This document shows positions 7,238 through 14,401 of a DNA stretch of 25,173 nt, in pieces. A program made the translations under genes and the position numbers. How positions within the stretch are numbered: position 1 is the first letter of the stretch; each line of letters begins with the position of its first letter. Origin of the DNA: JAQGMJ01 sp036271855 (GTDB lineage Bacteria > Pseudomonadota > Gammaproteobacteria > Burkholderiales > JAEUOS01); assembly GCA_036271855.1 (NCBI GenBank), contig DATAZV010000228.1, positions 1-25,173 on the forward strand, written 5' to 3'. The notes beneath the pieces are model-generated. The model searched no databases. It was not told the DNA's origin and saw only the letters and a list, made by a program, of their open reading frames with translations.

Positions 7238-7323
7238 GCGCTCCCCGGTCGCAGGACGGCGAGAGAACCGGCGTACTGCGAAAAAACTGTTTTGGGTTTG
7301 AGGTCTTGGTTTTTGGTTTTCAT
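7234..7323 (-). CDS. Possible 29-residue small ORF coupled to ybiB
   Basis: Between the nasA stop (7348) and ybiB there is an ATG at 7323 with GGAG 8 nt upstream. It opens 29 sense codons beginning MKTKNQDLKPKTVFSQ and ending in a TGA that overlaps the ybiB ATG as ATGA, the classic arrangement for translational coupling. The peptide is basic and polar with no membrane segment. It may be a real small protein or a leader whose translation delivers ribosomes to ybiB. Nothing in the sequence gives a function, and it could be chance. Confidence 0.4.
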   Translation of the reverse strand: MKTKNQDLKPKTVFSQYAGSLAVLRPGSA

Positions 7324-7347
7324 CTTGCCGTCTCCAGTGAGTCGGGT

Positions 7348-10152
7348 CTAGGCTGCTTCTGGCAAAACCCGTGCCGCTTCCATGATTTGTCCTCCCGGAG
7401 GGACGGAAGGTTCCGTGCGCGGCGTTTGGCTGATAATACGCTTCACCTCGGGAAGGCAGGAGCCGCAGGAGGTGCCGCATTGGCGTTTGGCCTGGCAGGC
7501 GCCGAAGTCCAGGCCGGCGGCGGCATCGGCGCGGATTTCCGACTCCGCCACGTTCAGGCAATTGCAGATGATCACCCCGCGCGCCATCGAACCCTGCGGC
7601 GGGCGCGACACCGGCGCCAGGATCCACGGCCGCACCGCCTCGAGGGTGGCGCGCTCCAGCATCATGCCCTTGAGCCAGTCTGCGGCGGCAGTCTCGCCGG
7701 ACAGGCAGACGCTGGTCATCAGGCCATCGTCGATGCGCGCCGCCTTTTCCACCCGGCGCCGCGCATCGACATAGCGCATCACGCGTGCCGGCTCGGTCAG
7801 ATCGAGCAGGGTGTCGAGCCGGTCCAGCACCGCCTCGGGCACCGGCTCGGCGCAATAGCCGCGCAGGCTCACCAGCACTTCCTCGCGCCCGGCCAGGGTC
7901 AGGGTGGCGTAGTCGAACTGATCGAGGAGCGGCTTCAGCGCCTCGGTCAGGAGCGCCGCGCTGGCGGCATCTTCAAACCGGCGCATCGCCACCACCCGGT
8001 GCGGCAGCAAGGCGCGCTTGACCTCGATGGCCGCAGCCTTGAGTTCCGGCTGCTTGGAGTAGGGGTCGATGGCCGGCGAGGTGAGGGCGTTGACGCCCAG
8101 GCCGCGCATGAACTGCGCGCCCCAGTGCATCGGCATGAAAGCCTGGCCCAGGCGCACCGTGTCGCTGGCTTCCACCCGCACCACGAAGCGGCCGCGCCTC
8201 GAGCTGACTTCGGCGAGGTCGCCGGGCGCCAGGCCGCGGCGCGCCAGGTCGGCGGCGTCCATCGACAGCAGCGGTTCCTCGACGTGGCTGAACAGGCGCG
8301 CCACCAGGCCGGTGCGGCTCATGCCGTGCCACTGGTCGCGCAGGCGCCCGGTGTTGAGTGCCAGCGGGTAGGCGGCATTCACCGGCTCCTGCACCGCCGC
8401 GTGTTTTGCGGCGACAAAGCGGGCGCGGCCATCGGCGGTGGGAAAGCGGCCGTCGGCGTAAAGGCGCTGCTGGCCGGCGGCGGCGCCGGTGGGCATCGGC
8501 CATTGCTGCGGGCCGCGCTCCTCAAGGATGGCGTAGGACAGGCCGGTGATGTCGAGGTCGCGCCCGCGCGTGCTTTCGCGGTGCTCGTTCCAGATCGCTT
8601 CCGGGCTGGCATAGTCAAACAGCCGGCGCGCCAGCTCGCCGCGGCCCAGGCGCTCGCCCAGCCGGCGGGCGAAATCGACGCAGATGTCCCAGTCATCGCG
8701 TGCCTGGCCCGGCGCCGCAACGGCGGGCGCGACGCGGGTGATGCGGCGCTCCGAGTTGGTGACGGTACCGTGCTTTTCGCCCCAGGTGGAGGCGGGCAGC
8801 AGCACGTCGGCGTAGGCCGCGGTATCGGTATTGCTGAAGGCTTCCTGCAGCACCACCAGTTCGGCCGCCTCCAGCGCCTCGCGCACCGAATGCAGGTCGG
8901 GCATCGACTGGGCCGGGTTGGTGCAGGCGATCCACAGCGCCTTGATCTGGCCGCTTTTGACGGCGTCGAACATTTCCACCGCCGTCTTGCCGGGGGTGGC
9001 GGGGACTTCATCAACGCCCCAAAGCTTCGCCACCTCGGCCCGGTGCGCCGGGTTGTTCATGTCGCGATGAGCGGAGATCAGGTTGGCCAGGCCGCCGACT
9101 TCGCGCCCGCCCATGGCGTTGGGCTGGCCGGTGAGCGAGAAGGGGCCGGCGCCGGGCTTGCCGATCTGCCCGGTGGCCAGGTGCAGGTTGATCAGGGCGG
9201 CGTTGTTGTGGGTGCCGTGCGCCGACTGGTTCAGGCCCTGGCAGTAGAGGGATAGCGTCGCCGCCGAGCGGCCGAACCATAGCGCTGCTTGATGGATGTC
9301 TGCCTCCGGCACGCCGCAGATGCGCGCCGCCGCCGCCGGGGTCATCTCGCGCACCGCCTCTTTCAGTGCATCGAAGCCAGCCGTGTGTTCGGCGATATAG
9401 GCGGCGTCGGTCAGGCCCTCCCACAGCATGGCGTTGAGCATGCCGTTGAACAGGGCGATGTCGGTGCCGGGGAGGATTTGCAGATGCAGGTCGGCTTCGC
9501 GCGCGGTGTCGGTCTTGCGCGGATCGACGACGATGACTTTCAGCGCATCGCCCTTTTTCGCCTTCGCCTCTTCGATGCGCCGGTACAGCACCGGATGGGC
9601 AAAAGCCATGTTGGACCCGGCGATGAACAGCACCTCGGCCGTGTCCAGGTCTTCGTAGCAGGCGGGCGGCGCGTCCGCGCCCAGGGTCTGCTTGTAGCCG
9701 GCCACCGCCGAGCTCATGCACAGGCGCGAATTGGTGTCGACGTTGTTGGTGCCGATCAGGCCCTTGGCCAGCTTGTTGAAGACATAATAGTCTTCGGTGA
9801 GCAACTGGCCGGAAATGTAAAAGCCGACGGCATCCGGTCCGTGTTCGCGGATCACCCGGGCAAAGGTGTCGGCGCAGGCGTCGAGCGCCTTGTCCCAGGA
9901 AACGGGCTGTCGCGGTGAGTGCCTGCTTACGCGCATTTCCGGTGTCAGCGCACGGTTTTCCGGGCGCGCGCTCAGGTGCAGGGTAGTGCCTTTGGTGCAG
10001 AGGCGGCCGAAGTTGGCCGGGTGGTCGGGGTCGCCGCGGACCCCGGAAATGGCCGTGCCGTCGTGCTCGATGATGACGCCGCAGCCCACGCCGCAATAGG
10101 GGCAGGTGGACTTGGTCTCAAGCAGGGCCAGCGGGATGGAAGCGATCGTCAT
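7348..10152 (-). CDS. nasA: Assimilatory nitrate reductase catalytic subunit with C-terminal BFD-like [2Fe-2S] domain
   Basis: A 934-aa cytoplasmic molybdoenzyme that reduces nitrate to nitrite. The N-terminal [4Fe-4S] ligands are C17, C20, C24 and C52 ('CPYCGVGC' and 'GRLCTKG'). C145 in 'SRLCMSSAVAGYK' is the expected molybdenum ligand of the Nas/Nap family. Bis-MGD-binding segments follow, with a C-terminal molydopterin dinucleotide-binding domain ('LALNTGRLRDQWHGMSRTG'). The last 76 residues add a BFD-like [2Fe-2S] domain (C863, C865, C896, C899), the extended form seen in Klebsiella-type NasA, which takes electrons from a separate flavoprotein. No signal peptide is present. The ATG at 10152 has AGGAAA upstream and begins close to the cluster motif; the frame extends to 10269 but without recognisable sequence. 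A sigma-54 promoter lies 29 bp upstream. No NasC/NasB reductase gene is nearby. Confidence 0.96.
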   Translation of the reverse strand: MTIASIPLALLETKSTCPYCGVGCGVIIEHDGTAISGVRGDPDHPANFGRLCTKGTTLHLSARPENRALTPEMRVSRHSPRQPVSWDKALDACADTFARVIREHGPDAVGFYISGQLLTEDYYVFNKLAKGLIGTNNVDTNSRLCMSSAVAGYKQTLGADAPPACYEDLDTAEVLFIAGSNMAFAHPVLYRRIEEAKAKKGDALKVIVVDPRKTDTAREADLHLQILPGTDIALFNGMLNAMLWEGLTDAAYIAEHTAGFDALKEAVREMTPAAAARICGVPEADIHQAALWFGRSAATLSLYCQGLNQSAHGTHNNAALINLHLATGQIGKPGAGPFSLTGQPNAMGGREVGGLANLISAHRDMNNPAHRAEVAKLWGVDEVPATPGKTAVEMFDAVKSGQIKALWIACTNPAQSMPDLHSVREALEAAELVVLQEAFSNTDTAAYADVLLPASTWGEKHGTVTNSERRITRVAPAVAAPGQARDDWDICVDFARRLGERLGRGELARRLFDYASPEAIWNEHRESTRGRDLDITGLSYAILEERGPQQWPMPTGAAAGQQRLYADGRFPTADGRARFVAAKHAAVQEPVNAAYPLALNTGRLRDQWHGMSRTGLVARLFSHVEEPLLSMDAADLARRGLAPGDLAEVSSRRGRFVVRVEASDTVRLGQAFMPMHWGAQFMRGLGVNALTSPAIDPYSKQPELKAAAIEVKRALLPHRVVAMRRFEDAASAALLTEALKPLLDQFDYATLTLAGREEVLVSLRGYCAEPVPEAVLDRLDTLLDLTEPARVMRYVDARRRVEKAARIDDGLMTSVCLSGETAAADWLKGMMLERATLEAVRPWILAPVSRPPQGSMARGVIICNCLNVAESEIRADAAAGLDFGACQAKRQCGTSCGSCLPEVKRIISQTPRTEPSVPPGGQIMEAARVLPEAA

Positions 10153-10180
10153 TGAAAGTTTCCTGAACTTCCGTCCCTTA

Positions 10181-10196
10181 CGCAACTGCCATGCCA
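10181..10196 (-). promoter_or_regulatory. Sigma-54 (-24/-12) promoter of nasA
   Basis: On the reverse strand the sequence is TGGCATGGCAGTTGCG. The GG and GC are separated by exactly 10 nt, matching TGGCAcr-N4-TTGCw at all key bases. The predicted start site is near 10170, giving a short leader of about 18 nt that holds the AGGAAA ribosome binding site. A motif of the same form faces cobA at 10697. I did not find a full NtrC dyad at the usual distance upstream of this one. Confidence 0.75.
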
Positions 10197-10307
10197 GCCG
10201 GCCGCCACCCCGTCCCGCAGGCTTAGCCCCACAAAAGGTCAAATCTTTTGTACACTCCGGCACGGGCAATCCAGTAAAGCAGCCCGCAAGAAAAGGGAGA
10301 AGGCCGC

Positions 10308-10550
10308 ATGTTCGCCATTGTGTATAAGGAAGACAGGGTTCCGATGTGCGCTCGCTTGAGGGAAAGCGGCCCCGATGCCATCGTGACCTGGGACAGCGAC
10401 ACCAAGGCCAAGGCCTTCCTGGAGTCCAAGGGCAGCGATTTCCTGGGGGCTTATGACATCGTCGCCATCGGCGACGACACCTTGAAGGACATGGCCGGCG
10501 TCCTAGGCATCAAGGAAGAAGAAATCGAACTGATTCCATTCCCCTCCTGA
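10308..10550 (+). CDS. 80-residue acidic protein of unknown function in the nitrate locus
   Basis: The ATG at 10308 is preceded by a strong GGGAGAAGG ribosome binding site. The 80-aa product has no signal peptide or membrane helix. It begins with a beta-strand-like 'MFAIVYKEDRVPMCARLRE' and has alternating strands and helices ('AIVTWDSDTKAKAFLESKG', 'YDIVAIGDD'), then an acidic tail 'KEEEIELIPFPS'. Codon use matches the neighbours, so it looks like a real small soluble protein. I do not recognise the family. It is divergent from nasA, sharing a 155-bp gap, and lies upstream of the cobA control region on the same strand. A role in nitrate or nitrite assimilation is suggested only by location. 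Confidence 0.7.
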   Translation: MFAIVYKEDRVPMCARLRESGPDAIVTWDSDTKAKAFLESKGSDFLGAYDIVAIGDDTLKDMAGVLGIKEEEIELIPFPS

Positions 10551-10568
10551 GGGAATTGCCGCTTTTTT
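10539..10568 (+). terminator. Weak possible terminator at the end of the 80-aa gene
   Basis: TTCCCCTC (10539-10546) can pair with GAGGGAA (10549-10555) with one bulged C. A run of six Ts follows at 10563-10568, about 8 nt after the stem. The T run is itself the loop of a second 6-bp hairpin (10557-10576). Neither is a standard terminator shape, so some read-through into the cobA leader is likely. Confidence 0.3.
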
Positions 10569-10585
10569 AGGCGGCACCCCGCGAG

Positions 10586-10600
10586 GCGCTAAACCGGTGC
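10586..10600 (+). promoter_or_regulatory. NtrC-like binding site 1 upstream of cobA-nirBD
   Basis: GCGCT-N5-GGTGC matches the NtrC dyad GCACY-N5-RGTGC at nine of ten fixed positions. Its centre (10593) is about 130 bp before the start site predicted from the sigma-54 promoter. It is paired with the dyad at 10616. Confidence 0.5.
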
Positions 10601-10615
10601 GGCCCATGTTGCGCC

Positions 10616-10630
10616 GCACGCGGTTGGTGC
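10616..10630 (+). promoter_or_regulatory. NtrC-like binding site 2 upstream of cobA-nirBD
   Basis: GCACGCGGTTGGTGC has exact GCAC and GTGC half-sites 7 nt apart, as in the NtrC consensus, extended by flanking C and G. The centre (10623) is about 100 bp before the predicted start site and 30 bp (close to three helical turns) from site 1, as in classical NtrC enhancers. Confidence 0.55.
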
Positions 10631-10696
10631 GACGGGTTTTGCGCCGCCAGCAATCCTCCACGCGTTCCGGCTCTGTGGCCCGCGGTCGCGCTTTGC

Positions 10697-10712
10697 TGGC
10701 ATAACGCTTGCA
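10697..10712 (+). promoter_or_regulatory. Sigma-54 (-24/-12) promoter of cobA-nirB-nirD
   Basis: TGGCATAACGCTTGCA has GG and GC exactly 10 nt apart and matches TGGCAcr-N4-TTGCw. The predicted start is near 10723, leaving a leader of about 26 nt before the cobA ATG at 10749. Together with the two NtrC-like dyads upstream it forms a complete nitrogen-control promoter. Confidence 0.8.
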
Positions 10713-10717
10713 ATACC

Positions 10718-10744
10718 CACTCCCGTAAGGTCTATGCGGGAGTG
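10718..10744 (+). promoter_or_regulatory. Inverted repeat covering the cobA ribosome binding site
   Basis: CACTCCCG (10718-10725) and CGGGAGTG (10737-10744) are exact reverse complements around an 11-nt loop. The 3' arm contains GGGAG, the cobA Shine-Dalgarno, 5 nt from the ATG. Transcripts entering from upstream could hide the site in a hairpin. A transcript begun at the predicted sigma-54 start (about 10723) would lack most of the 5' arm and stay open. Confidence 0.45.
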
Positions 10745-10748
10745 AATC

Positions 10749-11558
10749 ATGACGCGGACTGACCTTGCCGGCAACGGCGCCGGCTTGGTGTATCTCGTGG
10801 GAGCAGGGCCGGGAGATCCGGAACTGCTTACGATAAAAGCGGTACGCGCGCTCGCGCGTGCCGACGTAGTGCTGATCGACGACCTGGTCAATCGCGCGGT
10901 GCTGGAGCACGTGCGCCCCGAAGCCCGGATCATCGAAGTCGGCAAGCGCGGCGGCTGTAAATCGACGTCGCAGGCCTTCATCCAGAAACTCATGCTCAGG
11001 CTGGCCCGGTCCGGCCGCGTGGTGGCGCGCGTCAAGGGCGGCGACCCCTTCATGTTCGGCCGCGGCGGCGAGGAGCTGGAAGCCCTGCGCGAGGCCGGCA
11101 TTGCCTGCGAAATCATCAGCGGCATTACTGCAGGCATCGCGGTACCGGCGACCCTGGGCATCCCGGTCACCCATCGTGGCCACGCGGTGGGCGTCACCTT
11201 CGTCACCGGCCATACCCAGGCTGGCGGCGGCCCCGATTGGCGCGCCCTGGCGGCCACCGGGACCACGCTGGTGATCTATATGGGCATCGCCAACCTGCCG
11301 GTCATCTGCGCCGAACTGCTCGCCGCGGGCATGCGCGCGGAAATGCCGGCGGCGGCGATCCAGTCCGGCACCCTGGCGGGCCAGCGCCAGGTGCTGGCGA
11401 CCCTGGGGACCCTGCATGCGGTGGTCGCCGCCGCAGGACTGGGCAGCCCGGCCATCCTGGTGATCGGCGAGGTGGTTGCGCTGGCCGCGATCGCGCCGCT
11501 GCGGGCGGCGCAGCCGGACTCAAGCCACGCGTTCGCCCCTCTGCCGGTTGCCGCCTAG
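10749..11558 (+). CDS. cobA: Uroporphyrinogen-III C-methyltransferase
   Basis: A 269-aa SAM-dependent methyltransferase that methylates uroporphyrinogen III at C2 and C7 to precorrin-2, the entry to siroheme and cobalamin. Family signatures are 'VYLVGAGPGDPELLT' (14-28), 'DVVLIDDLV' (38-46), 'VARVKGGDPFMFGRGGEE' (the central signature), 'SGITAGIAVPATLGIPVTHR' and a C-terminal 'VIGEVV'. The length is that of a stand-alone SUMT (CobA/NirE type) rather than a CysG fusion, so the precorrin-2 dehydrogenase/ferrochelatase must be encoded elsewhere. Placed directly before nirB (52-bp gap), it evidently supplies siroheme for nitrite reductase. It sits behind the sigma-54 promoter, with GGGAG as a strong ribosome binding site. 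Confidence 0.95.
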   Translation: MTRTDLAGNGAGLVYLVGAGPGDPELLTIKAVRALARADVVLIDDLVNRAVLEHVRPEARIIEVGKRGGCKSTSQAFIQKLMLRLARSGRVVARVKGGDPFMFGRGGEELEALREAGIACEIISGITAGIAVPATLGIPVTHRGHAVGVTFVTGHTQAGGGPDWRALAATGTTLVIYMGIANLPVICAELLAAGMRAEMPAAAIQSGTLAGQRQVLATLGTLHAVVAAAGLGSPAILVIGEVVALAAIAPLRAAQPDSSHAFAPLPVAA

Positions 11559-11610
11559 GCAAGCCACCTCATCTCACGCCCCATCGAACAGACTGCAAGC
11601 GGATACACCC

Positions 11611-14043
11611 ATGAAAAAAATGAAACTCGTAATGGTCGGCAACGGCATGGCGGGCGTGCGCGCTCTCGAGGAGCTGCTGAAGATATCGCCCGACCTCTAC
11701 GACATCACCGTGTTCGGCGCCGAGCCGCACGCCAACTACAACCGCATCCTGCTCTCGCCGGTGCTGGCCGGCGAGATGACGATCAAGGAGATCATGCTCA
11801 ATGATGTCGACTGGTACGAAGCCAACGGCATCAGGCTGCACCTGAACAAGAAGGTGGTGAAGATCGACCGCGTCAAGCGCGAGGTACAGGCCGAGGACGG
11901 CACCGTCGAGCCGTATGACCGCCTGTTGCTGGCCACCGGCTCCAATCCCTTCATCCTGCCGGTGCCGGGCAAGGACCTGCCCGGGGTGATTTCGTATCGC
12001 GACATCGCCGACACCGACGCCATGATCGCCGCCGCCCAGACCCATAAGCACGCCATCGTCATCGGTGGCGGCCTGCTGGGTCTGGAAGCAGCCAACGGCC
12101 TCAAGCTGCGCGGCATGGACGTCACTGTGGTGCACATCATGCCGTGGCTGATGGAGCGCCAGCTCGACCGGGTGGCGGCCGGCATGTTGCAGAAGTCGCT
12201 GGAAGACAAGGGGCTGAAATTCGCGCTGGAACGGCAAACTGCCGAACTGGCGGCGGGGCCGGACGGGCGGGTCGCGGCGATCAAATTCAAGGACGGCAGC
12301 GAGTTGCCGGCCGACCTGGTGGTGATGGCCGTCGGCATTCGCCCCAACACCGCGCTGGCCGAGTCTGCCGGCATTTACGTCAATCGCGGCATCGTGGTCA
12401 ACGACACGATGCAGACCTATGACCCGAAAATCTACGCCGTCGGCGAATGCGTGGCGCATCGCGGCATCGCTTACGGGCTGGTGGCGCCGCTGTTCGAAAT
12501 GGCCAAGGTCTGCGCCAATCACCTGGCGCACATGGGCATCGGTCTCTACAAGGGGTCGGTGACCTCGACCAAGCTGAAGGTCACTGGCGTCGACCTGTTT
12601 TCCGCCGGCAACTTCACCGGCGGACCGGACACCGAGGAAATCACTCTCAACGATCCGATGGGCGGCGTCTACAAAAAGCTGGTGCTTCAGGACAACAAAA
12701 TAATCGGCGGGGTGATGTACGGCGACACCGCCGACGGCGCCTGGTATTTCCAGTTGCTGAAAGACAAGCAGGACGTCCACGAGATCCGCGACCACCTGAT
12801 GTTCGGCCAGAACCATCTGGGCAACGTCGGCCACCAGGGGCAGAACAAGGCAGCGGCGATGGCCGATACCGCCGAAGTCTGCGGCTGCAACGGTGTTGCC
12901 AAAGGCGTGATCGTCAAGGCGATCAAGGAAAAGGGGCTGTTCTCCCTTGAAGACGTGCGCAAGCACACCAAGGCTTCATCCTCCTGCGGCTCCTGCACCG
13001 GGCTAGTGGAACAGATCCTCGCCTCCACCGTCGGCGGCGCCTACCAGGCGGCCGATACCAAGACCAAGCCGATGTGCGGCTGCACCGACCATACCCATGA
13101 AGAAGCGCGCGCGACGATCCGCGAGCACAAGCTGCTGACGCACGAGGCCGTGTACAAATTTCTCGAGTGGCGCACGCCGAACGGCTGCGCTTCCTGCCGC
13201 CCCGCGATCAACTACTACATGCTCTCGACCTGGCCGCACGAGGCGGTGGACGACCCGCAATCGCGCTACATCAACGAGCGGGCGCATGCCAACATCCAGA
13301 AGGACGGCACCTACAGCGTGGTGCCGCGCATGTGGGGCGGCGTCACCACCGCCCACGAGTTGCGCAAGATTGCCGACGTAGTCGACAAGTACAAGATTCC
13401 GACAGTGAAGGTCACCGGCGGCCAGCGCATCGACCTGCTGGGGGTGAAAAAGGAAGACCTGCCGGGCGTGTGGAAAGACCTCGACATGCCTTCCGGCCAC
13501 GCCTACGGCAAGAGCTTGCGCACGGTGAAAACCTGCGTCGGCTCCGAGTGGTGCCGCTTCGGCACCCAGGATTCGACGCGCATGGGCATCGAACTAGAGC
13601 ACGACCTGTTCGGCATGTGGTCGCCGCACAAGGTGAAACTGGCGGTGTCGGGCTGCCCGCGCAATTGCGCCGAGGCCGGCATCAAGGATGTCGGCGTGAT
13701 CGGCGTCGACTCGGGCTGGGAAATCTACGTCGCCGGCAACGGCGGCATCAAGACCGAAGTCGCGCAGTTCCTGGTCAAGGTCGGCACGCATGAAGAGGTG
13801 CTGGAATATTCCGGCGCCTTTCTGCAGCTGTATCGCGAACAGGCGCGCTATCTCGACCGCACTATCCACTGGGTCAGTCGGGTCGGGATGGACTACGTGA
13901 AGAAACATGTGGTCGAAGATGCAGAGAACCGCAAGGCGCTGTATGCGCGCCTGAAGTTCGCGGTGAAGGACTATGCCGACCCCTGGCGCGAGCGTGCCGA
14001 GGGCCGGGTCGCCAAGCAGGATTTCGAAATGCTGTCGGCCTGA
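11611..14043 (+). CDS. nirB: NAD(P)H-dependent nitrite reductase, large subunit
   Basis: An 810-aa cytoplasmic enzyme reducing nitrite to ammonium with six electrons. The N-terminal half is an FAD/NAD-dependent oxidoreductase: FAD site 'VMVGNGMAGVRALEEL' at about residues 7-22, NAD site 'IVIGGGLLGLEAANGL' near 150. Next comes a BFD-like [2Fe-2S] domain (C424, C426, C459, C462) and a second cysteine-containing BFD-like repeat ('MCGCTDHTHEEARATIREH...NGCASC'). The C-terminal part is the siroheme/[4Fe-4S] domain with C642, C648, C682 and C686, spaced exactly as in E. coli NirB. The frame runs back in-frame into cobA, but the ATG at 11611 matches the family start; its ribosome binding site is weak (GCGGATA), consistent with coupling within the operon. 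Electrons flow NAD(P)H to FAD to [2Fe-2S] to siroheme. Confidence 0.97.
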   Translation: MKKMKLVMVGNGMAGVRALEELLKISPDLYDITVFGAEPHANYNRILLSPVLAGEMTIKEIMLNDVDWYEANGIRLHLNKKVVKIDRVKREVQAEDGTVEPYDRLLLATGSNPFILPVPGKDLPGVISYRDIADTDAMIAAAQTHKHAIVIGGGLLGLEAANGLKLRGMDVTVVHIMPWLMERQLDRVAAGMLQKSLEDKGLKFALERQTAELAAGPDGRVAAIKFKDGSELPADLVVMAVGIRPNTALAESAGIYVNRGIVVNDTMQTYDPKIYAVGECVAHRGIAYGLVAPLFEMAKVCANHLAHMGIGLYKGSVTSTKLKVTGVDLFSAGNFTGGPDTEEITLNDPMGGVYKKLVLQDNKIIGGVMYGDTADGAWYFQLLKDKQDVHEIRDHLMFGQNHLGNVGHQGQNKAAAMADTAEVCGCNGVAKGVIVKAIKEKGLFSLEDVRKHTKASSSCGSCTGLVEQILASTVGGAYQAADTKTKPMCGCTDHTHEEARATIREHKLLTHEAVYKFLEWRTPNGCASCRPAINYYMLSTWPHEAVDDPQSRYINERAHANIQKDGTYSVVPRMWGGVTTAHELRKIADVVDKYKIPTVKVTGGQRIDLLGVKKEDLPGVWKDLDMPSGHAYGKSLRTVKTCVGSEWCRFGTQDSTRMGIELEHDLFGMWSPHKVKLAVSGCPRNCAEAGIKDVGVIGVDSGWEIYVAGNGGIKTEVAQFLVKVGTHEEVLEYSGAFLQLYREQARYLDRTIHWVSRVGMDYVKKHVVEDAENRKALYARLKFAVKDYADPWRERAEGRVAKQDFEMLSA

Positions 14044-14059
14044 ACCGGAGCCGCCCATC

Positions 14060-14401
14060 ATGAGCACAACCGAACTCGAATCGCCCGTCACCGCCAACAT
14101 GAAAAAAGTCTGTCCCCTGACCGAGATCCCGCGCCTGGGTGCGCGCGTAGTGAAGACGGCGGCGCACGGCAACATCGCCGTATTCCGCAACGCCGACGAC
14201 GAGGTGTTTGCCCTCGAAGACAAGTGCCCGCACAAGGGCGGGCCCTTGTCGCAGGGCATCGTCTACGGCAAGCGCGTCGCCTGTCCGCTGCACAACTGGA
14301 ACATCGAGCTGGCCGATGGCTGCGCGCTGGCGCCCGACCAGGGTTGCGCCAAGTCCTTCGCGGTGCAGGTGCAGGAGGGCATGGTTTTTATCGACATCTG
14401 A
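14060..14401 (+). CDS. nirD: Nitrite reductase small subunit, Rieske-type
   Basis: A 113-aa partner of NirB with a complete Rieske [2Fe-2S] motif: C56-P-H58 ('DKCPHKGGPLS') and C75-P-L-H78 ('ACPLHNWNIELADG'). E. coli NirD keeps the fold but lacks these ligands, so this version probably binds a real cluster. The ATG at 14060 follows CGGAG and lies 16 bp after the nirB stop; an earlier in-frame start at 13973 would overlap nirB and add unrelated sequence. It is the last gene of the cobA-nirB-nirD unit, with a weak possible terminator about 75 bp downstream. Confidence 0.95.
   Translation: MSTTELESPVTANMKKVCPLTEIPRLGARVVKTAAHGNIAVFRNADDEVFALEDKCPHKGGPLSQGIVYGKRVACPLHNWNIELADGCALAPDQGCAKSFAVQVQEGMVFIDI

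Noticed and set aside
6242..7855. ybiB read as a 537-aa protein from the longest open frame
   Set aside because: The extra 205 residues overlap the end of nasA on the same strand in another frame and show no domain. The ATG at 7237 has a good ribosome binding site and matches the family start.
7306..9255. A 649-codon forward open frame antisense to nasA
   Set aside because: It is rich in His, Gln, Gly, Ala and Arg with no domain, which is typical of the complementary frame of a GC-rich gene. nasA on the reverse strand has every expected motif.
10257..10320. NtrC dyad upstream of nasA
   Set aside because: Only an isolated GCAC half-site is present (10259-10265 area); no GTGC follows at the required 7-nt spacing.
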